Shown: piece after piece, positions 54,441-63,775 of the stretch | Layout of the letters: every line of letters starts with the position of its first letter | Position numbering within the stretch: position 1 is the stretch's first letter | Assembly: GCF_021602585.1 (NCBI RefSeq) | Contig: NZ_BQIP01000008.1 | Location: forward strand, 124,001-188,000 | Direction: 5' to 3' | DNA: 64,000 bases | Source: Pseudomonas faucium | GTDB taxonomy: Bacteria > Pseudomonadota > Gammaproteobacteria > Pseudomonadales > Pseudomonadaceae | Program-made: the position numbers and the translations under genes | The notes under the pieces: generated by a model | Database searches by the model: none | What the model was told of the DNA's origin: nothing | The model's input: only the letters and a program-made list of their open reading frames with translations

Positions 54441-55784
54441 ATGGAACAGCGCAATCGCATCAGGACCTTGGGCTCGTTGGCGTTGCTCGCTGCGGTCGGC
54501 AGCAGCGGCGTGCAGGCGGCCGAGGCCTTTTCCAGCGAGTCGAAATGGATGACCGGCGACTGGGGCGGCACTCGCACCGAACTGCTGGAAAAGGGCTACG
54601 ACTTCACCCTCGACTATGTAGGAGAAGTGGCCGGTAACCTCAATGGCGGCTACAACGACGACAAGACCGCCCGCTACAGCGACCAGTTCGCCCTTGGCGC
54701 GCACCTGGACCTGCAGAAGATCCTCGGGTGGCACGATGCCGAGTTCAAGCTGGCGATCACCGAGCGCAGCGGGCGCAACCTGTCCAACGACCGCATCAGC
54801 GACCCGCGTGCCGGGCAGTTCAGCTCGGTGCAGGAGGTGTGGGGCCGCGGCCAGACCTGGCGGCTGACGCAGATGTGGGTCAAGCAGAAGTACTTCGACG
54901 GCGCGCTGGACGTGAAATTCGGCCGCTTCGGCGAGGGCGAAGACTTCAACAGCTTCCCCTGCGACTTCCAGAACCTGGCCTTCTGCGGCTCGCAGGTGGG
55001 CAACTGGGTGGGCGGCATCTGGTACAACTGGCCGGTCAGCCAATGGGCGCTGCGGGTCAAGTACAACATCACGCCAGAGTTTTTCGTCCAGGTTGGCGCG
55101 TTCGAGCAGAACCCCTCGAACCTGGAAACCGGCAATGGCTTCAAGCTCAGCGGCAGCGGCACCAAGGGCGCGATCCTGCCGGTGGAAATGGTCTGGTCGC
55201 CCAAGGTCAACGACCTGCCGGGCGAATACCGCCTGGGTTACTACTACAGCACGGCCAAGGCCGATGACGTGTATGACGATGTCAACGGCAACCCACAGGC
55301 GCTGAGCGGCGCAGACTTCAAGTCGCATTCGAGCAAGCACGGCTGGTGGGTGGTGGCGCAGCAGCAGGTCACGGCCCATGGCGGCGACGTCAACCGCGGC
55401 CTGAGCCTGTTCGCCAACTTCACCGTGCACGACAAGGCCACCAACGTGGTCGACAACTACCAGCAGGTCGGCCTGGTGTACAAGGGCGCATTCGATGCCC
55501 GGCCCAAGGACGATATCGGCTTCGGCGTGGCGCGCATTCACGTCAACGACGACGTGAAGAAACGGGCCGAGCTGCTCAATGCCCAGAGCGGTATCGACGA
55601 CTACGACAACCCAGGCTTCGTGCCGCTGCAACGCACCGAATACAACGCCGAGCTCTACTACGGCTTCCACGTCACCAACTGGCTCACCGTGCGGCCCAAC
55701 CTGCAGTACATCAAGAGCCCGGGCGGGGTCGACGAGGTGGACAACGCGCTGGTCGCCGGGCTGAAGATTCAGTCGTCTTTCTAA
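54441..55784 (+). CDS. oprB: Carbohydrate-selective outer-membrane porin OprB
   Basis: This 447-residue porin has a signal peptide (LGSLALLAAVGSSGVQA) and the OprB family start WMTGDWGGTRTELLEKGYDF; the C-terminal Phe (LKIQSSF) is the usual outer-membrane assembly signal. It gives glucose entry across the outer membrane. The upstream A-rich AATAAGAA (54415-54422) fits a Hfq/Crc site. It is the last gene of the gts transcript. Confidence 0.95.
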   Translation: MEQRNRIRTLGSLALLAAVGSSGVQAAEAFSSESKWMTGDWGGTRTELLEKGYDFTLDYVGEVAGNLNGGYNDDKTARYSDQFALGAHLDLQKILGWHDAEFKLAITERSGRNLSNDRISDPRAGQFSSVQEVWGRGQTWRLTQMWVKQKYFDGALDVKFGRFGEGEDFNSFPCDFQNLAFCGSQVGNWVGGIWYNWPVSQWALRVKYNITPEFFVQVGAFEQNPSNLETGNGFKLSGSGTKGAILPVEMVWSPKVNDLPGEYRLGYYYSTAKADDVYDDVNGNPQALSGADFKSHSSKHGWWVVAQQQVTAHGGDVNRGLSLFANFTVHDKATNVVDNYQQVGLVYKGAFDARPKDDIGFGVARIHVNDDVKKRAELLNAQSGIDDYDNPGFVPLQRTEYNAELYYGFHVTNWLTVRPNLQYIKSPGGVDEVDNALVAGLKIQSSF

Positions 55785-55900
55785 GCCGATTTGTTGTAAA
55801 TTTACGCCAATCCAATTCGGCTCCCGGCATCCACTGGCTTGCAGTGGTTGTCGGGGATAGGCCGAGACAGCGCTATCTCAAACAACAAGAGCTTGGAACC

Positions 55901-56755
55901 ATGCCCGAACATCCGCTACATCGCTTCTTTGCCTCGCAACGGCCCAGGCCGACGTTCGAGTGGGAGCGTTACCAGCAGCGCGATGTGCTGATCATCGATC
56001 ACCCCCGTTGCCAGGCGGTGTTCAGCCGCCAGGGCGCGCAACTGCTGCACTTTCAGCCTGCCGGAGAGCGGCCCTGGCTGTGGTGCGCCGAGCAGTGGCC
56101 GCAGGTGGGGGCGATCCGCGGGGGCGTGCCGGTGTGCTGGCCCTGGTATGGCCGCCACCCCAGCGAAGATTTGTGGCCGGCCCATGGCTGGGCCCGGCTG
56201 CTGGACTGGAAGCTGGTGGACAGCCGCGAGGGCGAGGAGGGCGTGACGCTGAAATGGCGCCTGGACCTGTGCGACTGGCAGGTCGACCTGCAGGCCCGGC
56301 TGGGCAGCCGCATGGAGCTGAGCCTGAGCACCGAGCACCAGGACAGCGAACCGTGCCAGCTGAGCCATGCGCTGCTGGCCTATTGGCGTATCAGTGACGT
56401 TGCCGAGATAGCGCTGTCTGGGCTGGAAGACATCGAAGGCTACGACCGCCTCAACCGCCAGGCCTGCCGCGAGGGTGGCGCCTTGAAGCTCAAGGGCGGC
56501 TGCCAGAAGGTCTACCCGGGCACGCCACGGGTGCAGCTGCAGGACCCGGCCTGGCAGCGCGAGCTGTGCATCGACACCGGCGACAGCGACGACACGGTGG
56601 TCTGGCACCCCGGTAACCGCCCGTTGATGGGCGTGAGCGGGCGCGAGAGCCAGGGCTTCGTCTGCGTCGAGGCGGCCAGCGGCAGCGGCGAGGGCCTGAG
56701 CCTGGCGCCGGGGCAGCGCGCCCATTTGCGGCTGCAGGCGCACCGGCTCAGTTGA
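55901..56755 (+). CDS. D-hexose-6-phosphate mutarotase (aldose 1-epimerase family)
   Basis: This 284-residue protein has the YeaD-type galactose-mutarotase fold: [32 protein letters not shown] and PAHGWAR, with conserved His and Glu residues (HGWAR, ...CVEAAS). It interconverts alpha and beta glucose-6-phosphate, which would speed Zwf. ATG 55901 follows an AACAACAA stretch (55881-55888). The 3' end overlaps convergent hexR by eight bases. Confidence 0.9.
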   Translation: MPEHPLHRFFASQRPRPTFEWERYQQRDVLIIDHPRCQAVFSRQGAQLLHFQPAGERPWLWCAEQWPQVGAIRGGVPVCWPWYGRHPSEDLWPAHGWARLLDWKLVDSREGEEGVTLKWRLDLCDWQVDLQARLGSRMELSLSTEHQDSEPCQLSHALLAYWRISDVAEIALSGLEDIEGYDRLNRQACREGGALKLKGGCQKVYPGTPRVQLQDPAWQRELCIDTGDSDDTVVWHPGNRPLMGVSGRESQGFVCVEAASGSGEGLSLAPGQRAHLRLQAHRLS

Positions 56756-57620
56756 GTTCGTCGTCCTCGATCGGGTAGCGGCTGGCGTTGAGGCTTTCCT
56801 TGATCTTGCGCAGGTGCGGCTGGAAGTCCACGCCACGGCGCAGGGTCATACCGGTGGCCAGCACGTCGAGCACGGTGAGCTGGATGATCCGCGAGGTCAT
56901 CGGCATGTAGATGTCGGTGTCTTCGGGCAGCGGAATATGCAGGCTCAGGCTGCAGGCCTGGGCCAGCGGCGAGCCGGCGGCGGTGAGGCCGAGCACCGAG
57001 GCGCCGTTTTCCCGCGCCAGGCGCGCCACCTCGACCAGTTCGCGGGTGCGCCCGGTGTAGGAGATGATCACGAACAGGTCGCCGGTGTGGGCCACCGAGG
57101 CCAGCATGCGCTGCATCAGCACGTCGGCGTGGGCCGACACCGCCAGGTTGAAGCGGAAGAACTTGTGCTGGGCATCCAGGGCCACCGGCGCCGAAGCGCC
57201 GAGGCCGAAGAAGTGGATCTGCCGGGCCTGGATCATCATGTCCACGGCGCGGCTGACCTGCTGCGGGTCGAGTTGCTGGCAGGCGGCGTCGAGCGAGGCG
57301 ATGGCGCTGCCGAAGATTTTCTGGGTGTAGGCCGCCGGGTCATCGTCGGCTTCCACCGCACGGCTGACGTAGGCCGCGCCGCTGGCCAGGCTCTGCGCCA
57401 GTTGCAGCTTGAGCTCCGGGTAGCCGTTGACGCCGAACGAGCGGCAGAAGCGGTTGACGGTCGGCTCGCTGACCTTGGCCGCCTGGGCCAGCGCGGCAAT
57501 GCTGAAGCGGGTGGCTTGTTGCGGGTTGAGCAGGATGACTTCGGCGACTTTGCGTTCGGCCTTGTTCAGCTCGTCGAGGCGTCCCTGGATCTGCTCCAGG
57601 AGGTTTCGCACGCGGTCCAT
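56748..57620 (-). CDS. hexR: Transcriptional repressor HexR (RpiR family)
   Basis: This 290-residue repressor has an N-terminal RpiR helix-turn-helix ([27 protein letters not shown], about 35-62) and a C-terminal SIS domain ([36 protein letters not shown]) for phosphosugar binding. In P. putida HexR represses the zwf-pgl-eda, edd-glk-gltRS and gap units and is released by 2-keto-3-deoxy-6-phosphogluconate. ATG 57620 is the conserved start. It is divergent from zwf. Confidence 0.96.
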   Translation of the reverse strand: MDRVRNLLEQIQGRLDELNKAERKVAEVILLNPQQATRFSIAALAQAAKVSEPTVNRFCRSFGVNGYPELKLQLAQSLASGAAYVSRAVEADDDPAAYTQKIFGSAIASLDAACQQLDPQQVSRAVDMMIQARQIHFFGLGASAPVALDAQHKFFRFNLAVSAHADVLMQRMLASVAHTGDLFVIISYTGRTRELVEVARLARENGASVLGLTAAGSPLAQACSLSLHIPLPEDTDIYMPMTSRIIQLTVLDVLATGMTLRRGVDFQPHLRKIKESLNASRYPIEDDELN

Positions 57621-57738
57621 GGGGATGTCCTTGGGTCGGGAAGACAGCCGGCTGACGGAGCAGCAGGCTTTTTGCAGGGTCATGTATCGTACTGTTGGTG
57701 CGGGTGGCGCACCACTTGTCTGTAACCTTTGTGTGTAA

Positions 57739-57757
57739 TGTTGTGGTTTTTACTACA
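57739..57757. promoter_or_regulatory. HexR operator upstream of zwf
   Basis: TGTTGT-N7-ACTACA is an imperfect palindrome in the hexR-zwf divergent region, similar to HexR sites with TGTWRT and AYTACA arms. It should govern zwf and possibly hexR itself. Confidence 0.6.
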
Positions 57758-57822
57758 TTTTTCCTTGAAAACCGTATGTGAAAGCGGTATTCCTAGACCA
57801 ACTTTAGGAAAGAACCAACATC

Positions 57823-59292
57823 ATGGCTGCGATCAGTGTCGAACCTTGCACCTTTGCCCTGTTTGGCGCCCTGGGCGACCTGGCATTGCGCAAGCTGTTT
57901 CCTGCGCTCTACCAGCTCGACCGCGCCCACCTGCTGCACGCCGATACCCGCCTGCTGGCCCTGGCCCGCGAGGCCGGCAGTGCCCAGGAGCATCTGGCTA
58001 CCATCGAAACCCACCTGCGCCGGCACGTCGCCGACGCCGACCTGGAGCCTGCGGCGCTGGAGCGTTTTCTCGCCCGCCTGCGTTACCAGCACCTGGACTT
58101 CCTGCAGCCAGAGGGCTACCAGGCCCTGGCCGAGCAGGCTCCCGGCGAGCAGCCGCTGATCGCCTACTTCGCCACTGCCGCCGCGGTGTATGGCGCGATC
58201 TGTGAAAACCTCGACAAGGCGGGCCTCGCCGCACGCACCCGGGTGGTGCTGGAAAAGCCCATCGGCCACGACCTGGAGTCGTCCCGCCGGGTCAACGATG
58301 CGGTGGCGCGCTTCTTCCCGGAAAGCCGGGTGTACCGCATCGACCACTACCTGGGCAAAGAGACGGTGCAGAACCTGATCGCCCTGCGCTTTGCCAACAG
58401 CCTGTTCGAAACCCAGTGGAACCAGAATTCGATTTCCCACGTGGAGATCACCGTGGCCGAAAAGGTCGGCATCGAAGGCCGCTGGGGTTACTTCGACAAG
58501 GCCGGGCAACTGCGCGACATGATCCAGAATCACCTGCTGCAGCTGCTGTGCCTGATCGCCATGGACCCGCCCAGCGACCTCTCGGCCGACAGCATCCGCG
58601 ACGAGAAGGTCAAGGTGCTCAAGGCGCTGGCGCCGATCACCGGCGACGGCCTGAGCACCCGCGTGGTGCGCGGCCAGTACATCGCCGGCTACAGCGACGG
58701 CAAGGCGGTGCCCGGCTACCTCGAGGAAGACAACGCCAACGCCCAGAGCGACACCGAAACCTTCGTCGCCCTGCGCGCCGACATCCGCAACTGGCGCTGG
58801 TCGGGCGTGCCGTTCTACCTGCGCACCGGCAAGCGCATGCCGCAGAAACTCTCGCAGATCGTCATCCACTTCAAGGAAACGCCGCACTACATCTTCGCCC
58901 CCGAGCAGCGCCTGCAGATCGGCAACAAGCTGATCATCCGCCTGCAGCCGGACGAGGGCATTTCCTTGCGGGTGATGACCAAGGAGCAGGGCCTGGACAA
59001 GGGCATGCAGCTGCGCAGTGGGCCGCTGCAACTGAATTTTTCCGACACCTGGCGTACTGCGCGGATTCCGGATGCCTACGAGCGCTTGTTGCTCGAAGTG
59101 ATGCGTGGCAACCAGAACCTGTTCGTGCGCAAGGATGAGATCGAGTACGCCTGGAAGTGGTGCGACCAGCTCATCGCCGGCTGGCGCAACGCGGGCGATG
59201 CCCCCAAGCCGTATGCGGCGGGGACCTGGGGGCCAATGAGTTCGATTGCATTGATCACACGTGATGGGAGGGCGTGGTATGGGGATATCTGA
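57823..59292 (+). CDS. zwf: Glucose-6-phosphate 1-dehydrogenase
   Basis: This 489-residue enzyme oxidises glucose-6-phosphate to 6-phosphogluconolactone. The nucleotide motif [20 protein letters not shown] and the substrate motif [14 protein letters not shown] (near residue 172) are intact. It is the first gene of zwf-pgl-eda, under HexR. Pseudomonads have several Zwf isoforms; this is the one of the glucose cluster. Confidence 0.98.
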   Translation: MAAISVEPCTFALFGALGDLALRKLFPALYQLDRAHLLHADTRLLALAREAGSAQEHLATIETHLRRHVADADLEPAALERFLARLRYQHLDFLQPEGYQALAEQAPGEQPLIAYFATAAAVYGAICENLDKAGLAARTRVVLEKPIGHDLESSRRVNDAVARFFPESRVYRIDHYLGKETVQNLIALRFANSLFETQWNQNSISHVEITVAEKVGIEGRWGYFDKAGQLRDMIQNHLLQLLCLIAMDPPSDLSADSIRDEKVKVLKALAPITGDGLSTRVVRGQYIAGYSDGKAVPGYLEEDNANAQSDTETFVALRADIRNWRWSGVPFYLRTGKRMPQKLSQIVIHFKETPHYIFAPEQRLQIGNKLIIRLQPDEGISLRVMTKEQGLDKGMQLRSGPLQLNFSDTWRTARIPDAYERLLLEVMRGNQNLFVRKDEIEYAWKWCDQLIAGWRNAGDAPKPYAAGTWGPMSSIALITRDGRAWYGDI

Positions 59293-59992
59293 GCTGAAAC
59301 TGCCGGCAAGCGTGAAGGCGCATGCACTGGCTGACGCCAAGGCGCTATCGACGACCCTGGCGCGTGATGTGGCCGAGCGCCTGCGCGCGGCGATCAGTGC
59401 CAAGGGCCAGGCGTGCCTGGTGCTGTCGGGCGGCCGTAGCCCGGTGCCGTTTCTCGAACAGCTGGCTACCGAGGTGCTGGACTGGCCGAAGGTGACCGTT
59501 AGCCTGGCCGACGAGCGCTGGGTGCCGGTGGAACACGCCGACAGCAACGCCGGCCTGCTGGCCCGCCACCTGTTCAAGGGGGCGGCGGCCAAGGCGCGTT
59601 TCCTTGGCCTTTACCGCCAGGCCGAGAGCCTCGATGCAGCCGCGCTGGGCGCCGACCAGGCGCTGGCCGCGCTGCCAGCCATCGATGTGCTGGTGTTGGG
59701 CATGGGCGACGATGGCCATACCGCGTCGCTGTTCCCCAACAGCCCCCACCTGGCCGAGGGCCTGGCGCGCGACAGCCAGCGCCGCTGCCTGGCGATGCTG
59801 GCGCCGAGCGTGCCGCACCAGCGCCTGTCGATGACCCGTTCGCTGCTGGCCAGCGCTGGCTTCATCGCGCTGTCCGTGCAAGGCCCGGGCAAACTCGCTA
59901 CCCTGCGCGCCGCGCTGGCGGGCAACGACACTACCGAAATGCCGATTCGCGCCTTTCTTCACGACCCCCTGGACATCTACTGGTGCCCATGA
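59279..59992 (+). CDS. pgl: 6-phosphogluconolactonase
   Basis: This 237-residue enzyme hydrolyses the lactone to 6-phosphogluconate. [37 protein letters not shown] and [19 protein letters not shown] are diagnostic. ATG 59279 overlaps the zwf end by 14 bases and has GGGAGG upstream. Two earlier in-frame starts are less likely. Confidence 0.96.
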   Translation: MGISELKLPASVKAHALADAKALSTTLARDVAERLRAAISAKGQACLVLSGGRSPVPFLEQLATEVLDWPKVTVSLADERWVPVEHADSNAGLLARHLFKGAAAKARFLGLYRQAESLDAAALGADQALAALPAIDVLVLGMGDDGHTASLFPNSPHLAEGLARDSQRRCLAMLAPSVPHQRLSMTRSLLASAGFIALSVQGPGKLATLRAALAGNDTTEMPIRAFLHDPLDIYWCP

Positions 59993-60009
59993 GCCAAGGA
60001 TCCACTGTC

Positions 60010-60684
60010 ATGACCACCCTTGAACGCCCACAGCCCAAGCTCTCGATGGCCGAGAAAGCTGCCCGGATCGATGCGATCTGCGGCGCGGCGCGCATTCTGC
60101 CGGTAATCACCATCGCCCGTGAGCAAGACATCCTGCCGCTGGCCGACGCCCTGGCTGCCGGCGGCATCCGCACCCTGGAAGTGACCTTGCGCTCCCAGCA
60201 TGGCCTGAAGGCCATCCAGGTGCTGCGCGAGCAGCGCCCGGAGTTGTGCGTAGGCGCCGGTACCGTGCTCGATCGCAGCATGTTCGCGGCGGTTGAAGCG
60301 GCTGGCGCGCAGTTCGTCGTCACCCCGGGCATCACCCCGGACATTCTCGAAGCGGGCGTGGACAGCGAGATCCCGCTGCTGCCTGGCATCAGCACGCCGT
60401 CGGAAATCATGATGGGGTATGCCCTGGGCTACCGCCGCTTCAAGCTGTTCCCCGCGGAAATCAGCGGTGGCGTGGCGGCGATCAAGGCCTTTGCCGGCCC
60501 GTTTGGGGATATCCGCTTCTGCCCGACGGGCGGGGTGAACCCTGCCAATGTGCGCAACTACATGGCCTTGCCCAATGTGATGTGCGTGGGCGGGACCTGG
60601 ATGCTCGACAGCAGCTGGATCAAGAACGGCGAGTGGGCGCGGATCGAGGCGTGCAGCGCCGAGGCCATGGCGCTGCTGGACTGA
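60010..60684 (+). CDS. eda: 2-keto-3-deoxy-6-phosphogluconate aldolase
   Basis: This 224-residue class I aldolase cleaves KDPG to pyruvate and glyceraldehyde-3-phosphate. The Schiff-base lysine is Lys 145 in RRFKLFPAE; VITIAREQDILPLADAL and GIRTLEVTLRS are conserved. ATG 60010 has AAGGA nine bases upstream; ATG 59989, overlapping the pgl stop, would add seven residues. A strong terminator follows. Confidence 0.97.
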   Translation: MTTLERPQPKLSMAEKAARIDAICGAARILPVITIAREQDILPLADALAAGGIRTLEVTLRSQHGLKAIQVLREQRPELCVGAGTVLDRSMFAAVEAAGAQFVVTPGITPDILEAGVDSEIPLLPGISTPSEIMMGYALGYRRFKLFPAEISGGVAAIKAFAGPFGDIRFCPTGGVNPANVRNYMALPNVMCVGGTWMLDSSWIKNGEWARIEACSAEAMALLD

Positions 60685-60715
60685 AAGCGAATTCGTTGTG
60701 TGCTTTACGGCTTAT

Positions 60716-60744
60716 GGGGCGCTTGGTCGGCGCCCCTTTTTTTT
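60716..60744 (+). terminator. Terminator of the zwf-pgl-eda operon
   Basis: GGGGCGC / GCGCCCC forms a 7-bp stem with a 7-base loop, followed by eight T. Confidence 0.95.
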
Positions 60745-60778
60745 GCCTGCAGGTTTTGTGTGGGTTGCGCTGGCCCTA

Positions 60779-60842
60779 TCGCCGGCAAGCCGGCTCCCAC
60801 AGAAGCTGCGGGGGGACTTGTGGAAGCCGGCTTGCCGGCGAT
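60779..60842. repeat. Type 1 REP pair (inverted), one arm degenerate
   Basis: Inverted cores lie between eda and leuA. The right arm reads TGGAAGCCGGC instead of TGGGAGCCGGC. Confidence 0.9.
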
Positions 60843-60858
60843 GGGGCCGGTACAGGCA

Positions 60859-60890
60859 ATAAAAAAGCCCGCATCCAGGATGCGGGCTCT
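60859..60890 (-). terminator. Terminator of leuA
   Basis: On the minus strand, AGCCCGCATCC / GGATGCGGGCT is followed by TTTTTATT. The stem is near symmetrical and could also act on rightward transcripts. Confidence 0.9.
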
Positions 60891-60908
60891 TGAGCACCAA
60901 CCGGCAGC

Positions 60909-62582
60909 TTACGCCGCCTTGGCCTCTTGCTGGCTCAGCGAGCGGTTCAGCGCACTGAACAGTGCCTTGAAGCTGGCGGTGGTGATGTTCTCATCGATAC
61001 CCACGCCGTGCACCGGACGGCCACCGGCCACGCGCAGTTCGATGTAGGCCGCCGCCTTGGCGTTGGTGCCGGCACCGATGGCGTGCTCGTTGTAGTCCAT
61101 GATCTCCACGGCAACCGGCAGGCCGGCCACCAGGGCTTCCAGGGCGCCATTGCCCTTGCCGCGCCAGTGCAGGGTGGTTTCGCCTTCGCCGGCGACTTCC
61201 ACTTCCACGGCGCTGTGGCCGTTTTCTTCCTGCAGGCGGTGGCTGACCAGGGCATACGGGCTGTTGGCCTGGAGGTATTCCTTGTGCAGCAGGCTGTAGA
61301 TCTGCTGGGCGGTCATTTCCAGGCCCAGGCGGTCGGTTTCACCCTGCACCACCTGGCTGAACTCGATCTGCATGCGGCGCGGCAGGCTGATGCCGTATTC
61401 CTGTTCGAGCAGGTAGGTGATACCGCCCTTGCCGGACTGGCTGTTGACGCGGATCACCGCCTCGTAGCTGCGGCCGATGTCGGCCGGGTCGATCGGCAGG
61501 TACGGCACTTCCCACAGCTCGCCTTCCTGCTGCTTGGCGAAGCCCTTGCGGATGGCATCCTGGTGCGAGCCGGAGAAGGCGGTGTGGACCAGATCGCCGA
61601 CATAAGGGTGACGCGGGTGCACCGGCAGCTGGTTGCACTCTTCGACCACCTTGCGCACGCCGTCGATGTCGGAGAAGTCCAGGCCAGGGTCGATGCCCTG
61701 GGTGTAGAGGTTCAGCGCCAGAGTCACCAGGTCGACGTTGCCGGTGCGCTCGCCGTTGCCGAACAGGCAGCCTTCGGCGCGGTCGGCGCCGGCCATCAGG
61801 CCCAGTTCGGTGGCGGCGATGCCGGTGCCACGGTCGTTGTGGCAGTGCAGGCTGATGATCACGCTGTCGCGGCGGCTGATGTTGCGGCAGAACCACTCGA
61901 TCTGGTCGGCGTAGATGTTCGGCGTGGCGACTTCGACGGTGGCCGGCAGGTTGAGGATGAGCTTGTGCTCAGGGGTTGGGTTCCACACTTCGATGACGGC
62001 GTCGCAGACTTCCTTGGCGAACTCCAGCTCCGTGGCGCTGAAGGTCTCGGGCGAGTACTGGAAGGTCCACTGGGTTTCCGGCTGCTGGGCGGCGTATTTG
62101 ACGAACAGCTTGGCCGCGTTCACCGCGATGTCCTTCACGCCTTGCTTGTCCTGGTTGAAGACGATGCGGCGGAACGACGGGCTGGTGGCGTTGTACAGGT
62201 GAACGATGGCCTTCTTGGCCCCGCGCAGCGATTCGAAGGTGCGCGCGATCAGGTCTTCACGGGCCTGGGTGAGCACCTGGATGGTGGTGTCGTCCGGGAT
62301 GTGGCCGTCTTCGATCAGGGTGCGCACGAAGTCGAAGTCGGTTTGCGAAGCGGACGGGAACGAGGCTTCGATTTCCTTCACGCCAACCTGCACCAGGGTC
62401 TTCCAGAAGCGCAGCTTCTTCTCCGAGTCCATCGGCTCGATCAGCGACTGGTTGCCATCACGCAGGTCGGAGCTGCACCAGATCGGCGCTTCGGTGATGG
62501 TCTTCGACGGCCAGGTGCGGTCAGGCAGGTCGATGGTCGGGAAAGCGCGGTATTTCTTCGATGGGTCTTTGAGCATGGACAT
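60909..62582 (-). CDS. leuA: 2-isopropylmalate synthase
   Basis: This 557-residue enzyme condenses acetyl-CoA with 2-ketoisovalerate, the first committed step of leucine synthesis. [18 protein letters not shown] is the catalytic metal region, [20 protein letters not shown] the second metal motif, and the C-terminal part (after about 420) is the LeuA regulatory domain that gives leucine feedback. It is of the longer LeuA subtype typical of pseudomonads. It is preceded by a short Leu-rich ORF and a clear sigma-70 promoter. Confidence 0.97.
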   Translation of the reverse strand: MSMLKDPSKKYRAFPTIDLPDRTWPSKTITEAPIWCSSDLRDGNQSLIEPMDSEKKLRFWKTLVQVGVKEIEASFPSASQTDFDFVRTLIEDGHIPDDTTIQVLTQAREDLIARTFESLRGAKKAIVHLYNATSPSFRRIVFNQDKQGVKDIAVNAAKLFVKYAAQQPETQWTFQYSPETFSATELEFAKEVCDAVIEVWNPTPEHKLILNLPATVEVATPNIYADQIEWFCRNISRRDSVIISLHCHNDRGTGIAATELGLMAGADRAEGCLFGNGERTGNVDLVTLALNLYTQGIDPGLDFSDIDGVRKVVEECNQLPVHPRHPYVGDLVHTAFSGSHQDAIRKGFAKQQEGELWEVPYLPIDPADIGRSYEAVIRVNSQSGKGGITYLLEQEYGISLPRRMQIEFSQVVQGETDRLGLEMTAQQIYSLLHKEYLQANSPYALVSHRLQEENGHSAVEVEVAGEGETTLHWRGKGNGALEALVAGLPVAVEIMDYNEHAIGAGTNAKAAAYIELRVAGGRPVHGVGIDENITTASFKALFSALNRSLSQQEAKAA

Positions 62583-62658
62583 GGAAGCAATCCTTTTATG
62601 TGCGGCCGAGATCGGGCCTGCCGAGCGATAACGAGATGAGGAGGCGAGGCGACGCGAT

Positions 62659-62736
62659 TCAGCCTGGTAGTCGGGCGCTGACCAGGCAGAGGCTGCGATG
62701 TTGTCGGAGCAGGATGAGGGTGCTGAAGGTTTTCAT
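62659..62736 (-). CDS. Possible Leu-rich leader peptide of leuA
   Basis: A 25-codon ORF reads [20 protein letters not shown] followed by ARLPG, with six Leu plus Ile and Val. It ends 76 bases before leuA. Its ATG coincides with the predicted transcription start, so it would be translated as a leaderless message or not at all. The stem CCTGGT/ACCAGG overlaps its end. Leader peptides rich in the pathway product are common in attenuation of leucine genes; I see no T-rich terminator after it, so the mechanism, if any, is open. Confidence 0.45.
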   Translation of the reverse strand: MKTFSTLILLRQHRSLCLVSARLPG

Positions 62737-62743
62737 GCCTTCA

Positions 62744-62772
62744 ACCCTAACCAGTGGGGTCAGGGATGGCAA
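62744..62772 (-). promoter_or_regulatory. Sigma-70 promoter of leuA
   Basis: On the minus strand, -35 TTGCCA (62772-62767), a 17-base spacer and -10 TAGGGT (62749-62744). The start should be at about 62736-62737. Confidence 0.65.
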
Positions 62773-62900
62773 GTGCTGGCAGAAAATTGAGAGAAATGCT
62801 TAAAAAAGGCCGGATGGCGAGATTTTATGGCTAAGAATCTTTTCGAGCTTTTAATGTGTTGCGCGGTATTTTTTGATCGCGCAAGCACCGTGTTGGCCTC

Positions 62901-62925
62901 ATCGCCGGCAAGCCGGCTCCCACAA
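62901..62925. repeat. Type 1 REP element (single copy)
   Basis: A single GCCGGCAAGCCGGCTCCCAC core lies just downstream of the peptidase gene. Confidence 0.9.
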
Positions 62926-62944
62926 GGGCAGCGGCGCCGCGACC

Positions 62945-63772
62945 TCAGGGCTGGAACGCACCGATGAAGATCGCCGGGTCCACCCGCGCATCGTTCAGGC
63001 TGACGTTCCAGTGCATGTGCGGCCCGGTCGCGCGCCCGGTCGAGCCGACCCGGCCGACCACCTCGCCACGGCGCAACTGCTGGCCGACATTCACATCGAT
63101 CTTCGACATGTGGCAGAACATGCTGATGAAGCCTTGCCCATGGTCGACGAACACCGTGCGGCCGTTGAAGAAGTAGTCACCCACCAGGATCACCTTGCCA
63201 TTGGCCGGGGTCTTGATCGGCGTGCCCGCCGGCACCGCGAAGTCCAGCCCGGCATGCGGGTTGCGTTCCTCGCCATTGAAGAAGCGGCGCACGCCGAACT
63301 TGCTCGACAGCGGCCCGCTGACCGGCTTGTCCAGCACCAGGTTGCTCGGCAGGTTGGGGCTGAAGCTGCGGTAGGCCTTGATCTGCTCGGCCAGCTCGCG
63401 GTCGATGCGCTTGAGGTCGTCCGGGTTCGGGTTGACCTGGCGGGTGTTCTTCAAGGTGATGTGCTGCTCGGGGTACTTCTTGCTGCCAACCGTGAAGGGC
63501 AGGGTGCGCCCGCCCTGGGTCAGCACGGCGGTGCCGGGCTTCTGGGTCAGCGGAATGCCGACGATGGCCAGCCAGTTGTCCTGCTCCTTGACCACCAGCA
63601 CCGGCTTGCCATCGAAGCGTGCGCCGGGCGCGGCGGCCGCCGGGCCGAGGTCGACCACGGCCACGCCACCGGGCACGGGCTTGTTCAGGGTGCGGGTGAT
63701 GTAGCTGGCCTGGGCACCACTGGCCACCAGCAGGAGAGAAAGGGCGAGCAGGGGCGCGAACAGGCGAGGCAT
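62945..63772 (-). CDS. M23 family peptidase (LytM/peptidoglycan hydrolase type)
   Basis: This 275-residue periplasmic protein has a signal peptide (LFAPLLALSLLLVASGAQA), an N-terminal beta-rich region (about 25-110) and a C-terminal LytM domain. The zinc ligands are intact: HAGLD (NPHAGLDFAVPAGTPIKTP) and HMHW (GPHMHWNVSL), with the catalytic His in FCHMSKI. It therefore should be an active cell-wall endopeptidase rather than an inactive EnvC/NlpD-like activator. It lies three bases before xseA's stop on the same strand, downstream of xseA. Confidence 0.9.
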   Translation of the reverse strand: MPRLFAPLLALSLLLVASGAQASYITRTLNKPVPGGVAVVDLGPAAAAPGARFDGKPVLVVKEQDNWLAIVGIPLTQKPGTAVLTQGGRTLPFTVGSKKYPEQHITLKNTRQVNPNPDDLKRIDRELAEQIKAYRSFSPNLPSNLVLDKPVSGPLSSKFGVRRFFNGEERNPHAGLDFAVPAGTPIKTPANGKVILVGDYFFNGRTVFVDHGQGFISMFCHMSKIDVNVGQQLRRGEVVGRVGSTGRATGPHMHWNVSLNDARVDPAIFIGAFQP

Positions 63773-63775
63773 GTG

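Larger units (their letters stand above)
62583..62944. other. Intergenic region upstream of leuA
   Basis: These 362 bases hold the leuA leader (including a 25-codon ORF), a sigma-70 promoter, an AT-rich block (about 62780-62880) that may be an upstream promoter element, and a single REP copy close to the peptidase gene. No other gene is seen. Confidence 0.65.
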
